The notes under the pieces: generated by a model
Databases searched by the model: none
The model's input: only the letters and a program-made list of their open reading frames with translations
What the model was told of the DNA's origin: nothing
NCBI RefSeq assembly: GCF_002744245.1
Contig: NZ_NKHG01000105.1
Coordinates: 1 to 51,104, forward strand
DNA: 51,104 nt
DNA from: Bacillus pumilus
Lineage (GTDB): Bacteria; Bacillota; Bacilli; Bacillales; Bacillaceae
Direction: 5' to 3'
In this document: piece after piece, positions 1 to 8,856 of the stretch
How the letters are laid out: the number at the start of each line of letters is the position of its first letter
How positions within the stretch are numbered: the first letter of the stretch is position 1
Made by a program: the position numbers and the translations under genes

Positions 1-29
1 CGTTTTTTTATTTTTTGTTTCAACCGAAG

Positions 30-66
30 AATTTTCTAAACTTTCAGGATACACTAGTCATACAAT
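30..66 (+). promoter_or_regulatory. Possible ald promoter with CodY-like box
   Basis: TACAAT at 61-66 could serve as a -10 box about 30 bases before the ald start codon. The stretch at 30-44 begins AATTTTCT and matches the CodY consensus AATTTTCWGAAAATT at 12 of 15 positions, which would place it over the -35 region. No good -35 hexamer is visible. CodY control of ald is inferred from the match alone and is weak, because AT-rich DNA often gives 3-mismatch hits. Confidence 0.25.
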
Positions 67-95
67 ATCAATAGATAAGCATAGGAGGAATAAAC

Positions 96-1232
96 ATGAT
101 TATTGGCATTCCGAAAGAAATAAAGAACAATGAAAATCGAGTGGCATTAACACCAGGAGCAGCTTCTCAATTGCTTTCTGCCGGACACCAGATTTTAATT
201 GAAACAAACGCTGGTTCTGAAAGCGGATTCACTGATGACCATTATGTATCTGTTGGTGCAGAGATTCTTGATCAAGCGAAAGATGTGTGGGCATCTTCTG
301 ATATGATTATGAAGGTTAAAGAACCATTACCTGAGGAATATCCATATTTCAGAGAAGGTCTCATCTTATTTACGTACCTGCATCTCGCAGCAGCGCCCTC
401 CTTGGCTGAAGCATTAAAACAAAAAGGCGTCACAGCCATTGCTTATGAAACGGTAACGGACGGGAAGTCCCTTCCACTGTTAACACCTATGTCAGAAGTG
501 GCAGGCAGAATGGCCGCTCAAATCGGTGCACAATTTTTAGAAAAGCCAAAAGGCGGAAAAGGCATTTTGCTCGCAGGCGTTCCAGGGGTATCAAGAGGCA
601 AAGTAACCATTATAGGTGGCGGTGTTGTTGGAACAAATGCAGCGAAAATGGCGATCGGACTTGGCGCAGATGTGACACTCATTGATTTAAATGCGGAACG
701 ATTGCGTCAGTTGGACGATCAGTTTGGTCATCAAATGAAAACGTTAATGTCTAATCCCGTCAACATTGCAGATTCTGTCAGTGAGGCAGACCTTCTCATT
801 TGCGCCGTTCTTATCCCAGGTGCAAAAGCACCAACCCTTGTGACAGAAGAAATGGTGAAACAAATGAAGCCTGGTTCCGTCATTGTCGATGTGGCCATTG
901 ATCAAGGCGGCATTGTGGAAACAGTTGACCATATCACAACACATGATCAGCCCACTTATGAAAAAGACGGCATTTTACATTATGCCGTTGCCAATATGCC
1001 AGGTGCGGTTCCGAGAACATCAACTGTTGCTTTAACAAATGTCACCGTTCCTTACGCCCTGCAAATTGCAAATAAAGGCGCTGCAACAGCCATCAAAGAA
1101 AACAACGCCATCGCAGAAGGTGTCAATGTCATGAACGGACATATCACATATGAAGCCGTCGCTCGTGATCTCGGCTATGATTACGTGCCTGTCAGTAAAG
1201 CAATTGATACGTCTTTTATGACAGAAGCTTAA
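96..1232 (+). CDS. ald: Alanine dehydrogenase Ald
   Basis: Catalyses NAD-dependent oxidative deamination of L-alanine to pyruvate and ammonia in the cytoplasm, allowing growth on alanine and supporting sporulation in Bacillus. The 378 residues equal the usual family length. Lys75 in the KVKEP motif and His96 in YLHLA are the expected pyruvate-binding and catalytic residues, and the Rossmann motif [13 protein letters not shown] lies near residue 175. The ATG start follows a clear AGGAGG site. The gene stands alone and ends in a strong terminator. Identity is near certain. Regulation in B. subtilis is by AdeR, but no AdeR gene lies in this window. Confidence 0.97.
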   Translation: MIIGIPKEIKNNENRVALTPGAASQLLSAGHQILIETNAGSESGFTDDHYVSVGAEILDQAKDVWASSDMIMKVKEPLPEEYPYFREGLILFTYLHLAAAPSLAEALKQKGVTAIAYETVTDGKSLPLLTPMSEVAGRMAAQIGAQFLEKPKGGKGILLAGVPGVSRGKVTIIGGGVVGTNAAKMAIGLGADVTLIDLNAERLRQLDDQFGHQMKTLMSNPVNIADSVSEADLLICAVLIPGAKAPTLVTEEMVKQMKPGSVIVDVAIDQGGIVETVDHITTHDQPTYEKDGILHYAVANMPGAVPRTSTVALTNVTVPYALQIANKGAATAIKENNAIAEGVNVMNGHITYEAVARDLGYDYVPVSKAIDTSFMTEA

Positions 1233-1240
1233 CATGCCAC

Positions 1241-1266
1241 CCGCCCTTTTTCATGGGCGGTTTTTA
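1241..1266 (+). terminator. Rho-independent terminator of ald
   Basis: A CCGCCC / GGGCGG stem with a T-rich loop is followed by TTTTTATT, directly after the ald stop codon. Confidence 0.9.
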
Positions 1267-1319
1267 TTGTTAACTAAAAAATAATACAGGTTGACAAAAG
1301 TTCCTCTTCCCCTTAATCT
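1267..1319 (+). promoter_or_regulatory. BirA operator over the bioY promoter
   Basis: TTGTTAAC (1267-1274) and GTTGACAA (1290-1297) form an inverted repeat with a 15-base spacer, the layout of Bacillus BirA operators (known pattern: TTGTNAAC and GTTNACAA half-sites). The right half-site contains TTGACA (1291-1296), which can be the -35 box, with TAATCT (1314-1319) 17 bases downstream as a weak -10. Binding of biotinyl-AMP-loaded BirA would therefore block the promoter, so bioY should be induced when biotin is scarce. Confidence 0.85.
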
Positions 1320-1349
1320 ATTTGTACAGATAAGACAGGGGGAAACATC

Positions 1350-1946
1350 ATGCAAAAGAAGACAAGAACTGCTGACTTTGTGCTAGTCGGAATGTTTGCC
1401 GCTCTAATGGCTATAGGTGCAAATATCACATCGATCGTGCCGTTTTTACAGGTCGGTGGAATTCCACTCACGATGCAGCCGTTTTTTTGTGTGCTTGCTG
1501 GTCTTTTGCTTGGCAGACGGCTTGGCGCATTAGCCATGATTGTATATGCCTTAGTTGGGATTGCTGGAGCACCTGTATTCGCACAATTTTCAGCAGGGTT
1601 TGGTGTCATTTTAGGCAAAAGCGGCGGCTTTGTGTTATCGTACATTCCTGCTGCCTGGCTTGCCGGATTCATTTTAGAAAAAAGAAAACACCCTGGGTTT
1701 GGCCACTTTTTGCTTGCAGCCATTGCTGGAACGACCGTGATGTATATGATCGGGACAACCTATACGTATATCGCGTTAAATGTTTGGCTGAATGCACCGA
1801 TTTCTTATCAAACAACGTGGTTCTTCATGATCTGGTTTATGGTAAAAGATTATGCTTTCACCATTTTACTTGCAATGCTGGCACCTAAAATTTATCGCTC
1901 TGTTTCAAAAGCCACATCTTTTCGAAAAGAACAAACTGCTTCCTAA
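1350..1946 (+). CDS. bioY: Biotin transporter BioY (YuiG-like)
   Basis: Substrate-binding membrane component (S component) of an energy-coupling-factor biotin uptake system. It can work with the shared EcfA/EcfT module encoded elsewhere. The 198 residues are almost wholly hydrophobic, with about six membrane segments. Typical BioY features are visible: GGIPLTMQPF near residues 36-45, the glycine-rich segment after VGIAGAPVF, and GKSGGFVLSY. The ATG follows a GGGGG ribosome site. It is a single-gene unit behind the BirA operator, which independently supports biotin as substrate. Position next to yuiF and pepA matches B. subtilis yuiG. Confidence 0.95.
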   Translation: MQKKTRTADFVLVGMFAALMAIGANITSIVPFLQVGGIPLTMQPFFCVLAGLLLGRRLGALAMIVYALVGIAGAPVFAQFSAGFGVILGKSGGFVLSYIPAAWLAGFILEKRKHPGFGHFLLAAIAGTTVMYMIGTTYTYIALNVWLNAPISYQTTWFFMIWFMVKDYAFTILLAMLAPKIYRSVSKATSFRKEQTAS

Positions 1947-1948
1947 AT

Positions 1949-1983
1949 ATTAAAAAAAGGTTCCTCTCCACGGAGGAACCTTC
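1949..1983. terminator. Terminator between bioY and yuiF
   Basis: GGTTCCTC / GAGGAACC stem at 1959-1980. The long T-run exists only when read on the minus strand, so it best serves yuiF transcripts. On the plus strand only TT follows the stem before the repeat remnant at 1984 begins, so the original bioY-side T-tract may have been interrupted there. Confidence 0.8.
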
Positions 1984-2028
1984 AGATTGTTGACAAAGGC
2001 TAAAATGCTCTTTGTCTTCTTTTCAGCG
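1984..2028 (+). repeat. Shortened copy of the structured repeat
   Basis: These 45 bases align to the left end of the larger element starting at 16733: AGATTGTTGACAAAG, GCTAAAATG and GCTCTTTGTCTTCTTTTCAG are shared. This copy lacks 14 bases, one G plus 13 bases from the hairpin tip, and stops matching after CAGCG. Both copies start directly behind a terminator stem. It is probably a degraded member of a dispersed repeat family. Confidence 0.75.
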
Positions 2029-2040
2029 CAACATTTCATG

Positions 2041-3369
2041 CTACAGGATAATCGCCGCAAGCCAGCCGAACAGGACAAGCGGAACATTATAAAAGACGAA
2101 TGTCGGGACACATGTATCCCAAATGTGGTGATGCTGTCCATCCATATTCAGGCCAGATGTCGGTCCAAGTGTACTGTCACTTGCAGGTGAACCTGCATCA
2201 CCTACAGCTGCAGCTGAACCAATGATCGCAATGGTTGCCAGTGGACTAAAGCCTAAATGCAAGCAAAGCGGAACAAAGATGGTTGTAATAATTGGAATAG
2301 TAGCAAACGATGATCCGATGCCCATTGTCACTAGCATACCAACCAATAACATCAAAATCGCTGCTACACTTTGGCTGTTTCCGATGAACTGAGAAGATGT
2401 TTTGACTAGCTCTTCAATATCTCCTGTTTTCGTTAATACGTTGGCAAAACCAGCAGCTACAAGCATCACAAAACCGATAAATGCCATCATATTCATCCCA
2501 GAGGTTACGAGCGCATCAGCTTCATCCCGTTTCATCATGCCTGTGACAAACAGGACAAGAAGTCCTGCCAGTGCGCCGAAGATCATTCCTTCTACTCCAA
2601 GGCTTTGAGATAAATAGAGCTGAACGATTAGTGATACAAGGATAGCAAGAACAGCAAAGAACAAGCTCTTTTTCGTATAAGCTGATTTTTCTACATCCGT
2701 AATATCACGATTCTCATATACTCTTGGCTTGCGATATACAAAAAGTGAAACAAGCAGCCCGAGGACCATACCTCCTACAGGAATGAACATCGCAAATGGA
2801 ATATCTGTTAAATGAATTGTCAGTCCAGCCTCTTTCATGTTATCGCGAAGTATCCCATGAAAGATTTGCCCAAAGCCGACCGGAAGTAAAATATATGGTG
2901 CAGTGAGTCCAAAAGTCATCACACATGCTAGCAGTCTGCGGTCAATTTGAAGCTCGTTAAACACCTTTAATAATGGCGGGATTAAGACCGGAATAAAGGC
3001 AATGTGAACAGGAACGACGTTTTGTGAAAAACACGATACGATCAAAATAACCAGAATGATGAGCACTTTTGATAATGTTTTTCTTCTTGAGTCGCCTTCT
3101 TTTCCTAGAAGCTTCACTGCTCCTTCGACCATGGCATCTGGAAGACCCGTTTTCGTCAGCGCCGCTGCAAAGGCTCCTAAAAGCGCATAACTAATCGCCA
3201 CTGTCGCATTTCCACCGAGCCCGTCAGTAAAGGCTTCAACCGTTCCTCCAAGACCTAATCCGCCTACAAGTCCACCCGCTAAAGCACCAAGTGCTAGTGC
3301 AATAACCACATTGACCCGCAGCAGGCTTAATATCAACATTAAAACAACCGCTATCACAACTGCATTCAT
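2041..3369 (-). CDS. yuiF: Na+/H+ antiporter-family permease YuiF
   Basis: Integral membrane protein of the Na+/H+ antiporter (NhaC-like, ion transporter) superfamily. The substrate is not evident from sequence, and amino-acid transport (histidine has been proposed for YuiF) is also possible. From the ATG at 3369 it has 442 residues, with about twelve hydrophobic segments and the conserved re-entrant-type stretch GSPASDSTLGPTSGLNMDG near the C-terminus. I chose 3369 over an upstream in-frame ATG because a GGGGG site precedes it and the length equals B. subtilis YuiF. The gene is monocistronic and convergent with bioY. Confidence 0.9.
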   Translation of the reverse strand: MNAVVIAVVLMLILSLLRVNVVIALALGALAGGLVGGLGLGGTVEAFTDGLGGNATVAISYALLGAFAAALTKTGLPDAMVEGAVKLLGKEGDSRRKTLSKVLIILVILIVSCFSQNVVPVHIAFIPVLIPPLLKVFNELQIDRRLLACVMTFGLTAPYILLPVGFGQIFHGILRDNMKEAGLTIHLTDIPFAMFIPVGGMVLGLLVSLFVYRKPRVYENRDITDVEKSAYTKKSLFFAVLAILVSLIVQLYLSQSLGVEGMIFGALAGLLVLFVTGMMKRDEADALVTSGMNMMAFIGFVMLVAAGFANVLTKTGDIEELVKTSSQFIGNSQSVAAILMLLVGMLVTMGIGSSFATIPIITTIFVPLCLHLGFSPLATIAIIGSAAAVGDAGSPASDSTLGPTSGLNMDGQHHHIWDTCVPTFVFYNVPLVLFGWLAAIIL

Positions 3370-3473
3370 GATGAAACCCCCGAAATCCTTTAGTTTACTA
3401 ATGTAGTAGATAATTAAAGTACCAACGTATGGTACCATAGAAATTTCCTCGTCAAATGGCGTATGTCCTACAT

Positions 3474-3503
3474 AAAAAAAGCCCCGCCATCTGGCAGAGC
3501 CCT
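3474..3503 (-). terminator. Terminator of pepA
   Basis: On the minus strand, GCTCTGCC and GGCGGGGC pair through several G-U wobbles and are followed by seven T residues. The wobble pairs make it specific for pepA transcripts. Confidence 0.85.
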
Positions 3504-3508
3504 ATCCT

Positions 3509-4999
3509 TTATTTCTTTGCTTCGAATCGTTCCACAAATGTGGCCAATGATCTCACCATCACGCCTGTTGCCCCTGTTGGACCAAAGCATGAAGGTCTTT
3601 CTGTTGTCGCTGTACCTGCAATATCTAAGTGAACCCAAGGGGTGTCCTCAGCAAATTCACCAATGAAAGCACCTGCCATGATCGCATGACCATCTCGGCC
3701 TGGAGAGTTATTGAGATCAGCCATTTTGCTGTTTCGTACTCGTTTTTTATCTTTTTCAGTGATCGGCAGCTGCCAAATCATTTCACCGCATTCTTCTGAT
3801 GCTTCTTTAAACTGAGTATACAGTTCATCGTTATTGGTCATGACACCTGTTGTCTCATTTCCAAGCGCCACAACGACCCCGCCTGTTAATGTTGCAACGT
3901 CTACAAGAACAGAGGCACCATGCTGCTTCGCATAGGTTACCCCATCTGCTAAGACGAGACGACCTTCTGCATCGGTGTTGAGCACTTCGATTGTTTTACC
4001 GCTCAGTGACACAATCACATCATCCGGCTTCATTGCGTCTGCGGAGATCATATTATCTGTTGAGGCAATGACAGCAATCACATTTTGCTCTGGGCGAAGC
4101 TCACCAATGATTTCCATCGCGCCTAAAACAGAGGCTGAGCCGCCCATATCCGTTTTCATGCCCACCATACCTGCTCTTGGCTTTAATGAATATCCACCTG
4201 TATCATACGTGATGCCTTTACCGACAAGACCGATGACATCTGTCCATTCTTCCTTGCCTTGATATTTCAACACAATGAGCTTTGGTGGTTCTGTTGAGCC
4301 TCTATTGACGGCTAAAATACCGCCCATCCCAAGCTCTTCCATTTGTTCTTTATCTAAAATTTCAATTTCAAATTCGTATTTATACGCAAGCTCTGCTGCA
4401 TAGGAAGCAAGATCAGAGGATGTCAGCATGTTCGGCGGCATATTCACAAGAGTGCGGGCCGAATTCACTGACTGTCCGTAGACTTCGCCTACTTTCAGAC
4501 TTGCCTGAATTTCAGCTGTATCATGATTCGTCGTTGCATAGACAAACTCGATAAAGCGATCAGGTTCATTCGTTTTATGTTTAAAATCTTGTAATTCATA
4601 TGTAGCTAAGAGGCAGCTTTCAGAAAGGGCATGTGCTGCATCATGGACAGGCATATCCTTTCCTATAAACGTATCAAGCAAGACCGAAACCGCTTGCTTT
4701 TTATCTTGATGAAGCTTTTTAAATAAATGCGCAAAGACTTCTTGTGCCTCTTCAAACGTGTAATCTAATTCCTTCCCAAGCCCGACAAAATAAATGCGTT
4801 TGATGCCTGTTTCAGGGGACGGGAAAAACTTCGAAAGCTGATTTCTTTTGGATGAAATATCGCCTTCTTTTAATAATTCAGTGATTCTTCCTTCAAGTAA
4901 TTCATCTATTTCTTTTGCTTTTCCTGATAATTGGCTCTTTTGAAAAAGTCCGATGGCCAGTGTATCTTTATGTTGCAACTCATTTGTCGAGAAAAACAT
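3509..4999 (-). CDS. pepA: Leucyl aminopeptidase PepA (M17)
   Basis: Cytosolic dinuclear-metal aminopeptidase that releases N-terminal residues and recycles peptides. It has 496 residues from the ATG at 4999, with N-terminal M17 domain and C-terminal catalytic domain. The family signature [13 protein letters not shown] is intact, as are the metal and catalytic lysine region [15 protein letters not shown] and [12 protein letters not shown]. An upstream in-frame ATG overlaps the AAGGAG ribosome site and so is unlikely to be used. Neighbour order (yuiF, pepA, yuiD) matches B. subtilis, where the gene was called yuiE. Confidence 0.95.
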   Translation of the reverse strand: MFFSTNELQHKDTLAIGLFQKSQLSGKAKEIDELLEGRITELLKEGDISSKRNQLSKFFPSPETGIKRIYFVGLGKELDYTFEEAQEVFAHLFKKLHQDKKQAVSVLLDTFIGKDMPVHDAAHALSESCLLATYELQDFKHKTNEPDRFIEFVYATTNHDTAEIQASLKVGEVYGQSVNSARTLVNMPPNMLTSSDLASYAAELAYKYEFEIEILDKEQMEELGMGGILAVNRGSTEPPKLIVLKYQGKEEWTDVIGLVGKGITYDTGGYSLKPRAGMVGMKTDMGGSASVLGAMEIIGELRPEQNVIAVIASTDNMISADAMKPDDVIVSLSGKTIEVLNTDAEGRLVLADGVTYAKQHGASVLVDVATLTGGVVVALGNETTGVMTNNDELYTQFKEASEECGEMIWQLPITEKDKKRVRNSKMADLNNSPGRDGHAIMAGAFIGEFAEDTPWVHLDIAGTATTERPSCFGPTGATGVMVRSLATFVERFEAKK

Positions 5000-5318
5000 A
5001 TTTATCACACGCTCCTTCAATGAACTCCATTTTTCACATTGGAACCTCTATTATATCAAAATTTGCGTGCCTATACGATCATTGCCAGCTGTCTTCACTT
5101 GGTGAACATTTATATTTTTACACGCGGAAGGGCATCATGAAAAAGTGGCGACGATCGATAGCAGTCTGTCCATGTTCTCCACGTTCCACATCTACTTTCT
5201 TTAATGTTATAATGAACATGGACTTGGCAACCATTTTTACTGCAATCATTTTTTTATCTTACTAGGGTAAACAGTCAATCATTTCGCACGATATTTTTTC
5301 TTACAGAGAGGATGTTTC
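5000..5318. other. Divergent promoter region between pepA and yuiD
   Basis: No gene is visible in this stretch of about 320 bases. ATTATA at 5050-5055 reads as TATAAT towards pepA, and TATAAT at 5208-5213 is a possible -10 towards yuiD, though neither has a convincing -35. No riboswitch-like structure was recognised. Confidence 0.5.
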
Positions 5319-5324
5319 TTGTTC

Positions 5325-5801
5325 ATGAGCGTACTGACGAATTTTCCGCTGCTTGCCAGCCTTGCAGCCATCTTTTTTGCACAATTTGTAAAAGTACCCA
5401 TTCAATTTATCATTTCTAGACGACTAGATTGGTCGCTCATTACAAGCACAGGCGGAATGCCAAGTTCACACTCCGCAGCAGTAACAGCACTCTCAACAGC
5501 AGTTGCTTTAGAGCACGGGCTAGGAACATCTATTTTTGCCATTTCCGCCATCTTTGCTATTATTACGATGTTTGATGCGACGGGTGTTCGCAGACAGGCA
5601 GGAGAACAGGCGACTGTTCTCAACAAGCTGGTGACAGATTTCAACCATTTTGTTGCCGAAGCAAAGAATTTCCCAAGTGCGGAAGAAAAAGAGAAGCAAA
5701 AGAAATTGAAAGAGCTTCTTGGGCATAAGCCGATTGAAGTCTTCTTCGGCGGCTTAACAGGGATCTTGCTGACACTCATCTTAGATTATTACTTCATGTA
5801 G
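5325..5801 (+). CDS. yuiD: Membrane protein YuiD (DUF212)
   Basis: Divergent PAP2-related membrane protein of unknown substrate. The motif TSTGGMPSSHSAAVTAL near residues 41-57 resembles part of the acid phosphatase/PAP2 signature, which suggests, but does not prove, lipid or phosphate chemistry. About four hydrophobic segments are present, with a charged stretch EEKEKQKKLKE before the last. The ATG at 5325 gives 158 residues, as in B. subtilis. An in-frame TTG at 5319 has better ribosome-site spacing (7 bases from GAGAGG), so the true start could be two codons earlier. Convergent with yuiC. Confidence 0.85.
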   Translation: MSVLTNFPLLASLAAIFFAQFVKVPIQFIISRRLDWSLITSTGGMPSSHSAAVTALSTAVALEHGLGTSIFAISAIFAIITMFDATGVRRQAGEQATVLNKLVTDFNHFVAEAKNFPSAEEKEKQKKLKELLGHKPIEVFFGGLTGILLTLILDYYFM

Positions 5802-5806
5802 AAGCG

Positions 5807-5844
5807 AAAAAAGCTTTGGACCTCAAACGGGCCAAAGCTTTTTT
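5807..5844. terminator. Bidirectional terminator yuiD/yuiC
   Basis: AAGCTTTGG and CCAAAGCTT arms are flanked by A6 and T6, so the hairpin works for both converging genes. Confidence 0.9.
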
Positions 5845-6487
5845 ATTCTTTATTCGCTTGAAACTGCTGACGGAAGACTTGCATGGATTCCGCTTCATTC
5901 AGCTGATCTAAGTCCTTTTCCGTTAACGTCCCTTCGCCCTTTTTAATAATATAGACATCGAGCACTTTTTTACCCCATTCTCTATACACATCATCAACGG
6001 TTTCATAATATAAATCAAGCTTATGACCTTTAATGGCTTTGCCTGTATCTGCGACCACACCGTAACCGTAGTTTGGGATAAACAGCACGGTTCCAATTGG
6101 AAAGACAGATGGGTCAGCAGCCACTGTTGAATATAAATCACGTTTTACTTTGACTCCTGAATATGTAATGCCATATGCATGATGTTCCTTCGTCTTGCCT
6201 GTTGATTCCACACCTGCTGTATAGCCTGTGGCGACAACCTTTTGCTTCGGATAATCATTCCAATTAAACGCTTCTTCAAGGGAAACAGCTCGCAAGTCAT
6301 CGCTTTTGACCGCCATCGTCTGTCTCTTTTGATGATGAAAAAAAGAAGACACTTGCTTCCCAGCATCGGTCTCTTTCACCCATGCAGCTAGATCACTTGG
6401 TTCTACTCCAGATATGCCCGTAAAGCTTGTCATCAATGCAAGTATGAAAAGGGCTGTCATGAACAATCGTTTCATCCATGTTTTCAT
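5843..6487 (-). CDS. yuiC: 3D-domain muralytic protein YuiC
   Basis: Exported or membrane-anchored protein with a C-terminal 3D domain, the mini lytic-transglycosylase fold known from YuiC and stationary-phase survival proteins. It is expected to cleave peptidoglycan glycan strands. An N-terminal hydrophobic segment ([17 protein letters not shown]) follows a positively charged start. The 3D domain occupies about residues 85-185, with the conserved aspartates in [18 protein letters not shown]. Length 214 is close to B. subtilis YuiC. The ATG at 6487 lies 12 bases from GGAG, slightly far. It forms a run with yuiB and yuiA on the same strand. Confidence 0.88.
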   Translation of the reverse strand: MKTWMKRLFMTALFILALMTSFTGISGVEPSDLAAWVKETDAGKQVSSFFHHQKRQTMAVKSDDLRAVSLEEAFNWNDYPKQKVVATGYTAGVESTGKTKEHHAYGITYSGVKVKRDLYSTVAADPSVFPIGTVLFIPNYGYGVVADTGKAIKGHKLDLYYETVDDVYREWGKKVLDVYIIKKGEGTLTEKDLDQLNEAESMQVFRQQFQANKE

Positions 6488-6555
6488 CTCTATTTGTCAC
6501 TCCTCTACCCATCTATTTGTTTCCAAACAAAAAGGAAACTATACAAAGGAGAAAC

Positions 6556-6586
6556 AAAAAAACCCACTTGCTAGTAAACAAGTGAG
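6556..6586 (-). terminator. Terminator of yuiA-yuiB
   Basis: On the minus strand CTCACTTG and CAAGTGGG arms are followed by seven T residues, directly after the yuiB stop. Confidence 0.88.
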
Positions 6587-6907
6587 CTAAAACATTTGAT
6601 AGCCTCTTTTTCGAAGCGCTTTGATGACAAAGCCTGATGCAATCGCACCAACCAGACCACTCAATAAAATAATGATATCTGCCGCAGCAAGTGATACAAT
6701 GCGGTCTCCTATCCCTGAAAAAGCGGTGCCTGGCTCTCTTACATAGGTCACCATCTTTTGATTATTGATAATGAAAAGGCATACAATTGGATATAAAATT
6801 GCCATAATCCATGACATTCTCAGCAGCATATTCAGCAAAAAGCCAATGCCGAAGAATAACACGAAAAATAAAATAACTGAAATGATAACGACTGGTAAAC
6901 TGATCAC
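6587..6907 (-). CDS. yuiB: Membrane protein YuiB
   Basis: Small integral membrane protein of unknown function, 106 residues, with three hydrophobic segments: residues 5-28, 31-48 and 72-98. It starts at GTG 6907, five bases after GGTGGAG. The order yuiC-yuiB-yuiA is as in B. subtilis. Nothing in the sequence gives a biochemical role. Confidence 0.8.
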   Translation of the reverse strand: MISLPVVIISVILFFVLFFGIGFLLNMLLRMSWIMAILYPIVCLFIINNQKMVTYVREPGTAFSGIGDRIVSLAAADIIILLSGLVGAIASGFVIKALRKRGYQMF

Positions 6908-6988
6908 TTCATCTCCACCCCCAAATATCCCATCATTAGTTTAACTTGGAAATAGAGATGAAGTCAATCAATGGAAAAAGCAGATGGA

Positions 6989-7114
6989 TTAATGCTTCTC
7001 TCCTGTCCCTTTACATTCCCCACACGTTTCTGATCCGCCGAGCAATAACTGAAAATACCCTTTTCCTGAACAATATTCACAGGTTGACTTTTTTTCTTTT
7101 GTTTGTATATTCAT
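6989..7114 (-). CDS. yuiA: Zinc-finger-like miniprotein YuiA
   Basis: A 41-residue protein starting with ATG 8 bases after AAGGAG. It contains two DnaJ-type half-motifs, CEYCSGKGYF and CGECKGTGEK, which together can bind one zinc ion as in the DnaJ cysteine-rich domain (CxxCxGxG repeats). No membrane segment or signal is seen. It lies 81 bases upstream of yuiB on the same strand, matching yuiA of B. subtilis. Function is unknown; a chaperone-like or thiol/zinc role is only a guess from the motif. Confidence 0.85.
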   Translation of the reverse strand: MNIQTKEKKSTCEYCSGKGYFQLLLGGSETCGECKGTGEKH

Positions 7115-7205
7115 ATTGCTCACTCCTTAATCTAAATTTTCTGATAATTCATCATAACACATTTTTCTGTCCAGTACCAAGTGAGAAAATATTCCGTATG
7201 TCATC

Positions 7206-7237
7206 AAAAAACGTGTATCACGAGGATACACGTTTTC
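7206..7237 (-). terminator. Terminator of yumB
   Basis: ACGTGTATC / GATACACGT hairpin with T6 on the minus strand behind the yumB stop codon. Confidence 0.9.
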
Positions 7238-7249
7238 GTCTATTGATGT

Positions 7250-8461
7250 TTAGAAGAATTTGAACTTCCCTTTTTTCAGAACAAGTCCTGGTCCGCCAAC
7301 CATGAATAAAGAACGGTTGTCGATGATTTTCTTCATTGCAGAAGCTTTTGTACCTTGAAGTTTTTTACCAAACGCAACACCTACAGCATCGTGCTCACCA
7401 AGAGAAGCAACTGTTCCTTTGATGTCTGGCTTAAAGCTTTCAAGAGAACCACCTTTCACAAGCGCTGCAAGGTTTTTCGCTACTGTTTCACCTTGCTGCA
7501 TAGCGATTTGTGCAGTTGGTGGGTATGGACGGTTGATCTCTTCATTGATAATCAATGAACAGTCACCAATGATGAATACATCATCATTTTCTGGAACACG
7601 AAGATCTGGAGATACTTTTACGCGGCCGCGCATGTTTTCAAATCCAGCTTCTTCAACGATTGGGTTACCGCGTACACCAGCAGCCCAAACAACCGTTTCA
7701 GCTTTGATTTCTTCTGTATCATCGTCTTTCCCAACAATGATGCCTTCAGGCGTACATTCTTTGATCGCTGTGCCAATTTTGAACTCAACACCTTTACCTT
7801 GAAGGTAGTTCATTGCATAGTCGATCAATTCAGGATCGAATCCTGGAAGAGCTGTTGGTGCAGCTTCTACGCAGATAATACGCACTTCTTTTTGATCAAT
7901 ATCATACTCTTTGCAAAGCTCAGGCACACGGTTTCCAAGCTCACCAAGGAATTCAATTCCTGTGAAGCCCGCACCGCCGACAACGATTGTCAAGCGCTCT
8001 GGACGCTTTTCAGCTTCTGTATTGTACGTCGCAAATTGAAGCTCAATGTGCTCACGAAGCTGACGAGCAGAGTTGATATTAGAGATGGAGAATGCATATT
8101 CTTTCAGTCCTGCAATACCAAATGTTTCAGGAACAGCTCCAAGCGCTACAACAAGGTAGTCGTAGGAAAGTTCGCCATCTGATGTCACAACTTTTTTCGC
8201 TTCCTTATCAATGCTCTCAACTGTTGCTTGTACAAAGTTGACACGGGAACTGTTAATCACATCTTTAATTTGATAACGACAGCGATCATGATGAAGTGTA
8301 CCTGCACTTGCTTCATGTAGCCATGTTGTTTCGTAATGATAATTATGCTTGTTCACAAGAGTAATGTCCGCATCATTTGTGCCAAGCTGTTTTGTTAATC
8401 TTGTTACAGTCATTAATCCGCCATAACCTGCACCTAATACAACGATTTTCGGTTTATTCAC
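7250..8461 (-). CDS. yumB: Type II NADH dehydrogenase YumB
   Basis: Peripheral-membrane flavoprotein that passes electrons from NADH to menaquinone without pumping protons. Two dinucleotide-binding motifs are present: [12 protein letters not shown] at the N-terminus for FAD and [16 protein letters not shown] near residue 165 for NADH. The C-terminal hydrophobic and basic tail likely anchors it to the membrane. I favour GTG 8461 (403 residues) because an in-frame ATG at 8476 directly abuts the AAAGGTGG ribosome site. The window holds a second related enzyme, YutJ, and yumC lies divergently next door. Confidence 0.9.
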   Translation of the reverse strand: MNKPKIVVLGAGYGGLMTVTRLTKQLGTNDADITLVNKHNYHYETTWLHEASAGTLHHDRCRYQIKDVINSSRVNFVQATVESIDKEAKKVVTSDGELSYDYLVVALGAVPETFGIAGLKEYAFSISNINSARQLREHIELQFATYNTEAEKRPERLTIVVGGAGFTGIEFLGELGNRVPELCKEYDIDQKEVRIICVEAAPTALPGFDPELIDYAMNYLQGKGVEFKIGTAIKECTPEGIIVGKDDDTEEIKAETVVWAAGVRGNPIVEEAGFENMRGRVKVSPDLRVPENDDVFIIGDCSLIINEEINRPYPPTAQIAMQQGETVAKNLAALVKGGSLESFKPDIKGTVASLGEHDAVGVAFGKKLQGTKASAMKKIIDNRSLFMVGGPGLVLKKGKFKFF

Positions 8462-8476
8462 TGGAATCACATCCAC

Positions 8477-8856
8477 CTTTTTTAAATTTGCTGTAAAACG
8501 GATATAGAATTACATATCGTTATTCTCAACCGCTTTCCGGCATTTTATGAAATTTAAACAAAAAATAAGTATGTGAAAATCTGAACTTTCACCTACAAAA
8601 AACGAAAGCATTTGACCGTATCCGACAAAAATTCATAAAAAATTAATATTTAGTTCCCTTAACAATAATAGCGAGTTCTGCTCCTTTTTTCAAGGCTTTA
8701 AAGTGAAAATCCTTATGATAAACGGTCTTTCTCACTTTTTCCTCTTTTTCGAAGCATCGACATCAAAAAACGACAAGTTTTTCAAAACAAGTCAAACGAC
8801 GAGATGTGGTATGATATGATATAGTGATAACAATTTTCATTTGGGAGGATTAAGGA
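8477..8856. promoter_or_regulatory. Divergent promoter region yumB/yumC
   Basis: This 380-base AT-rich stretch has no coding potential that I can support. TATGAT near 8808 is a possible -10 for yumC. GTGAAA (8573-8578) and TTTCAC (8587-8592) form an inverted repeat with an 8-base spacer about 110 bases upstream of yumB. It is not spaced like a Rex operator, which needs TTGTGAA and TTCACAA six bases apart, so its role is unknown. Confidence 0.35.

Noticed and set aside
2041..3369. Plus-strand frames within yuiF and pepA, including a 68-residue serine-rich one
   Set aside because: Antisense shadows of strongly conserved genes.
8573..8592. Rex-type operator upstream of yumB
   Set aside because: GTGAA and TTCAC half-sites are present, but the spacing differs from the Rex consensus and the flanking TT/AA are missing.
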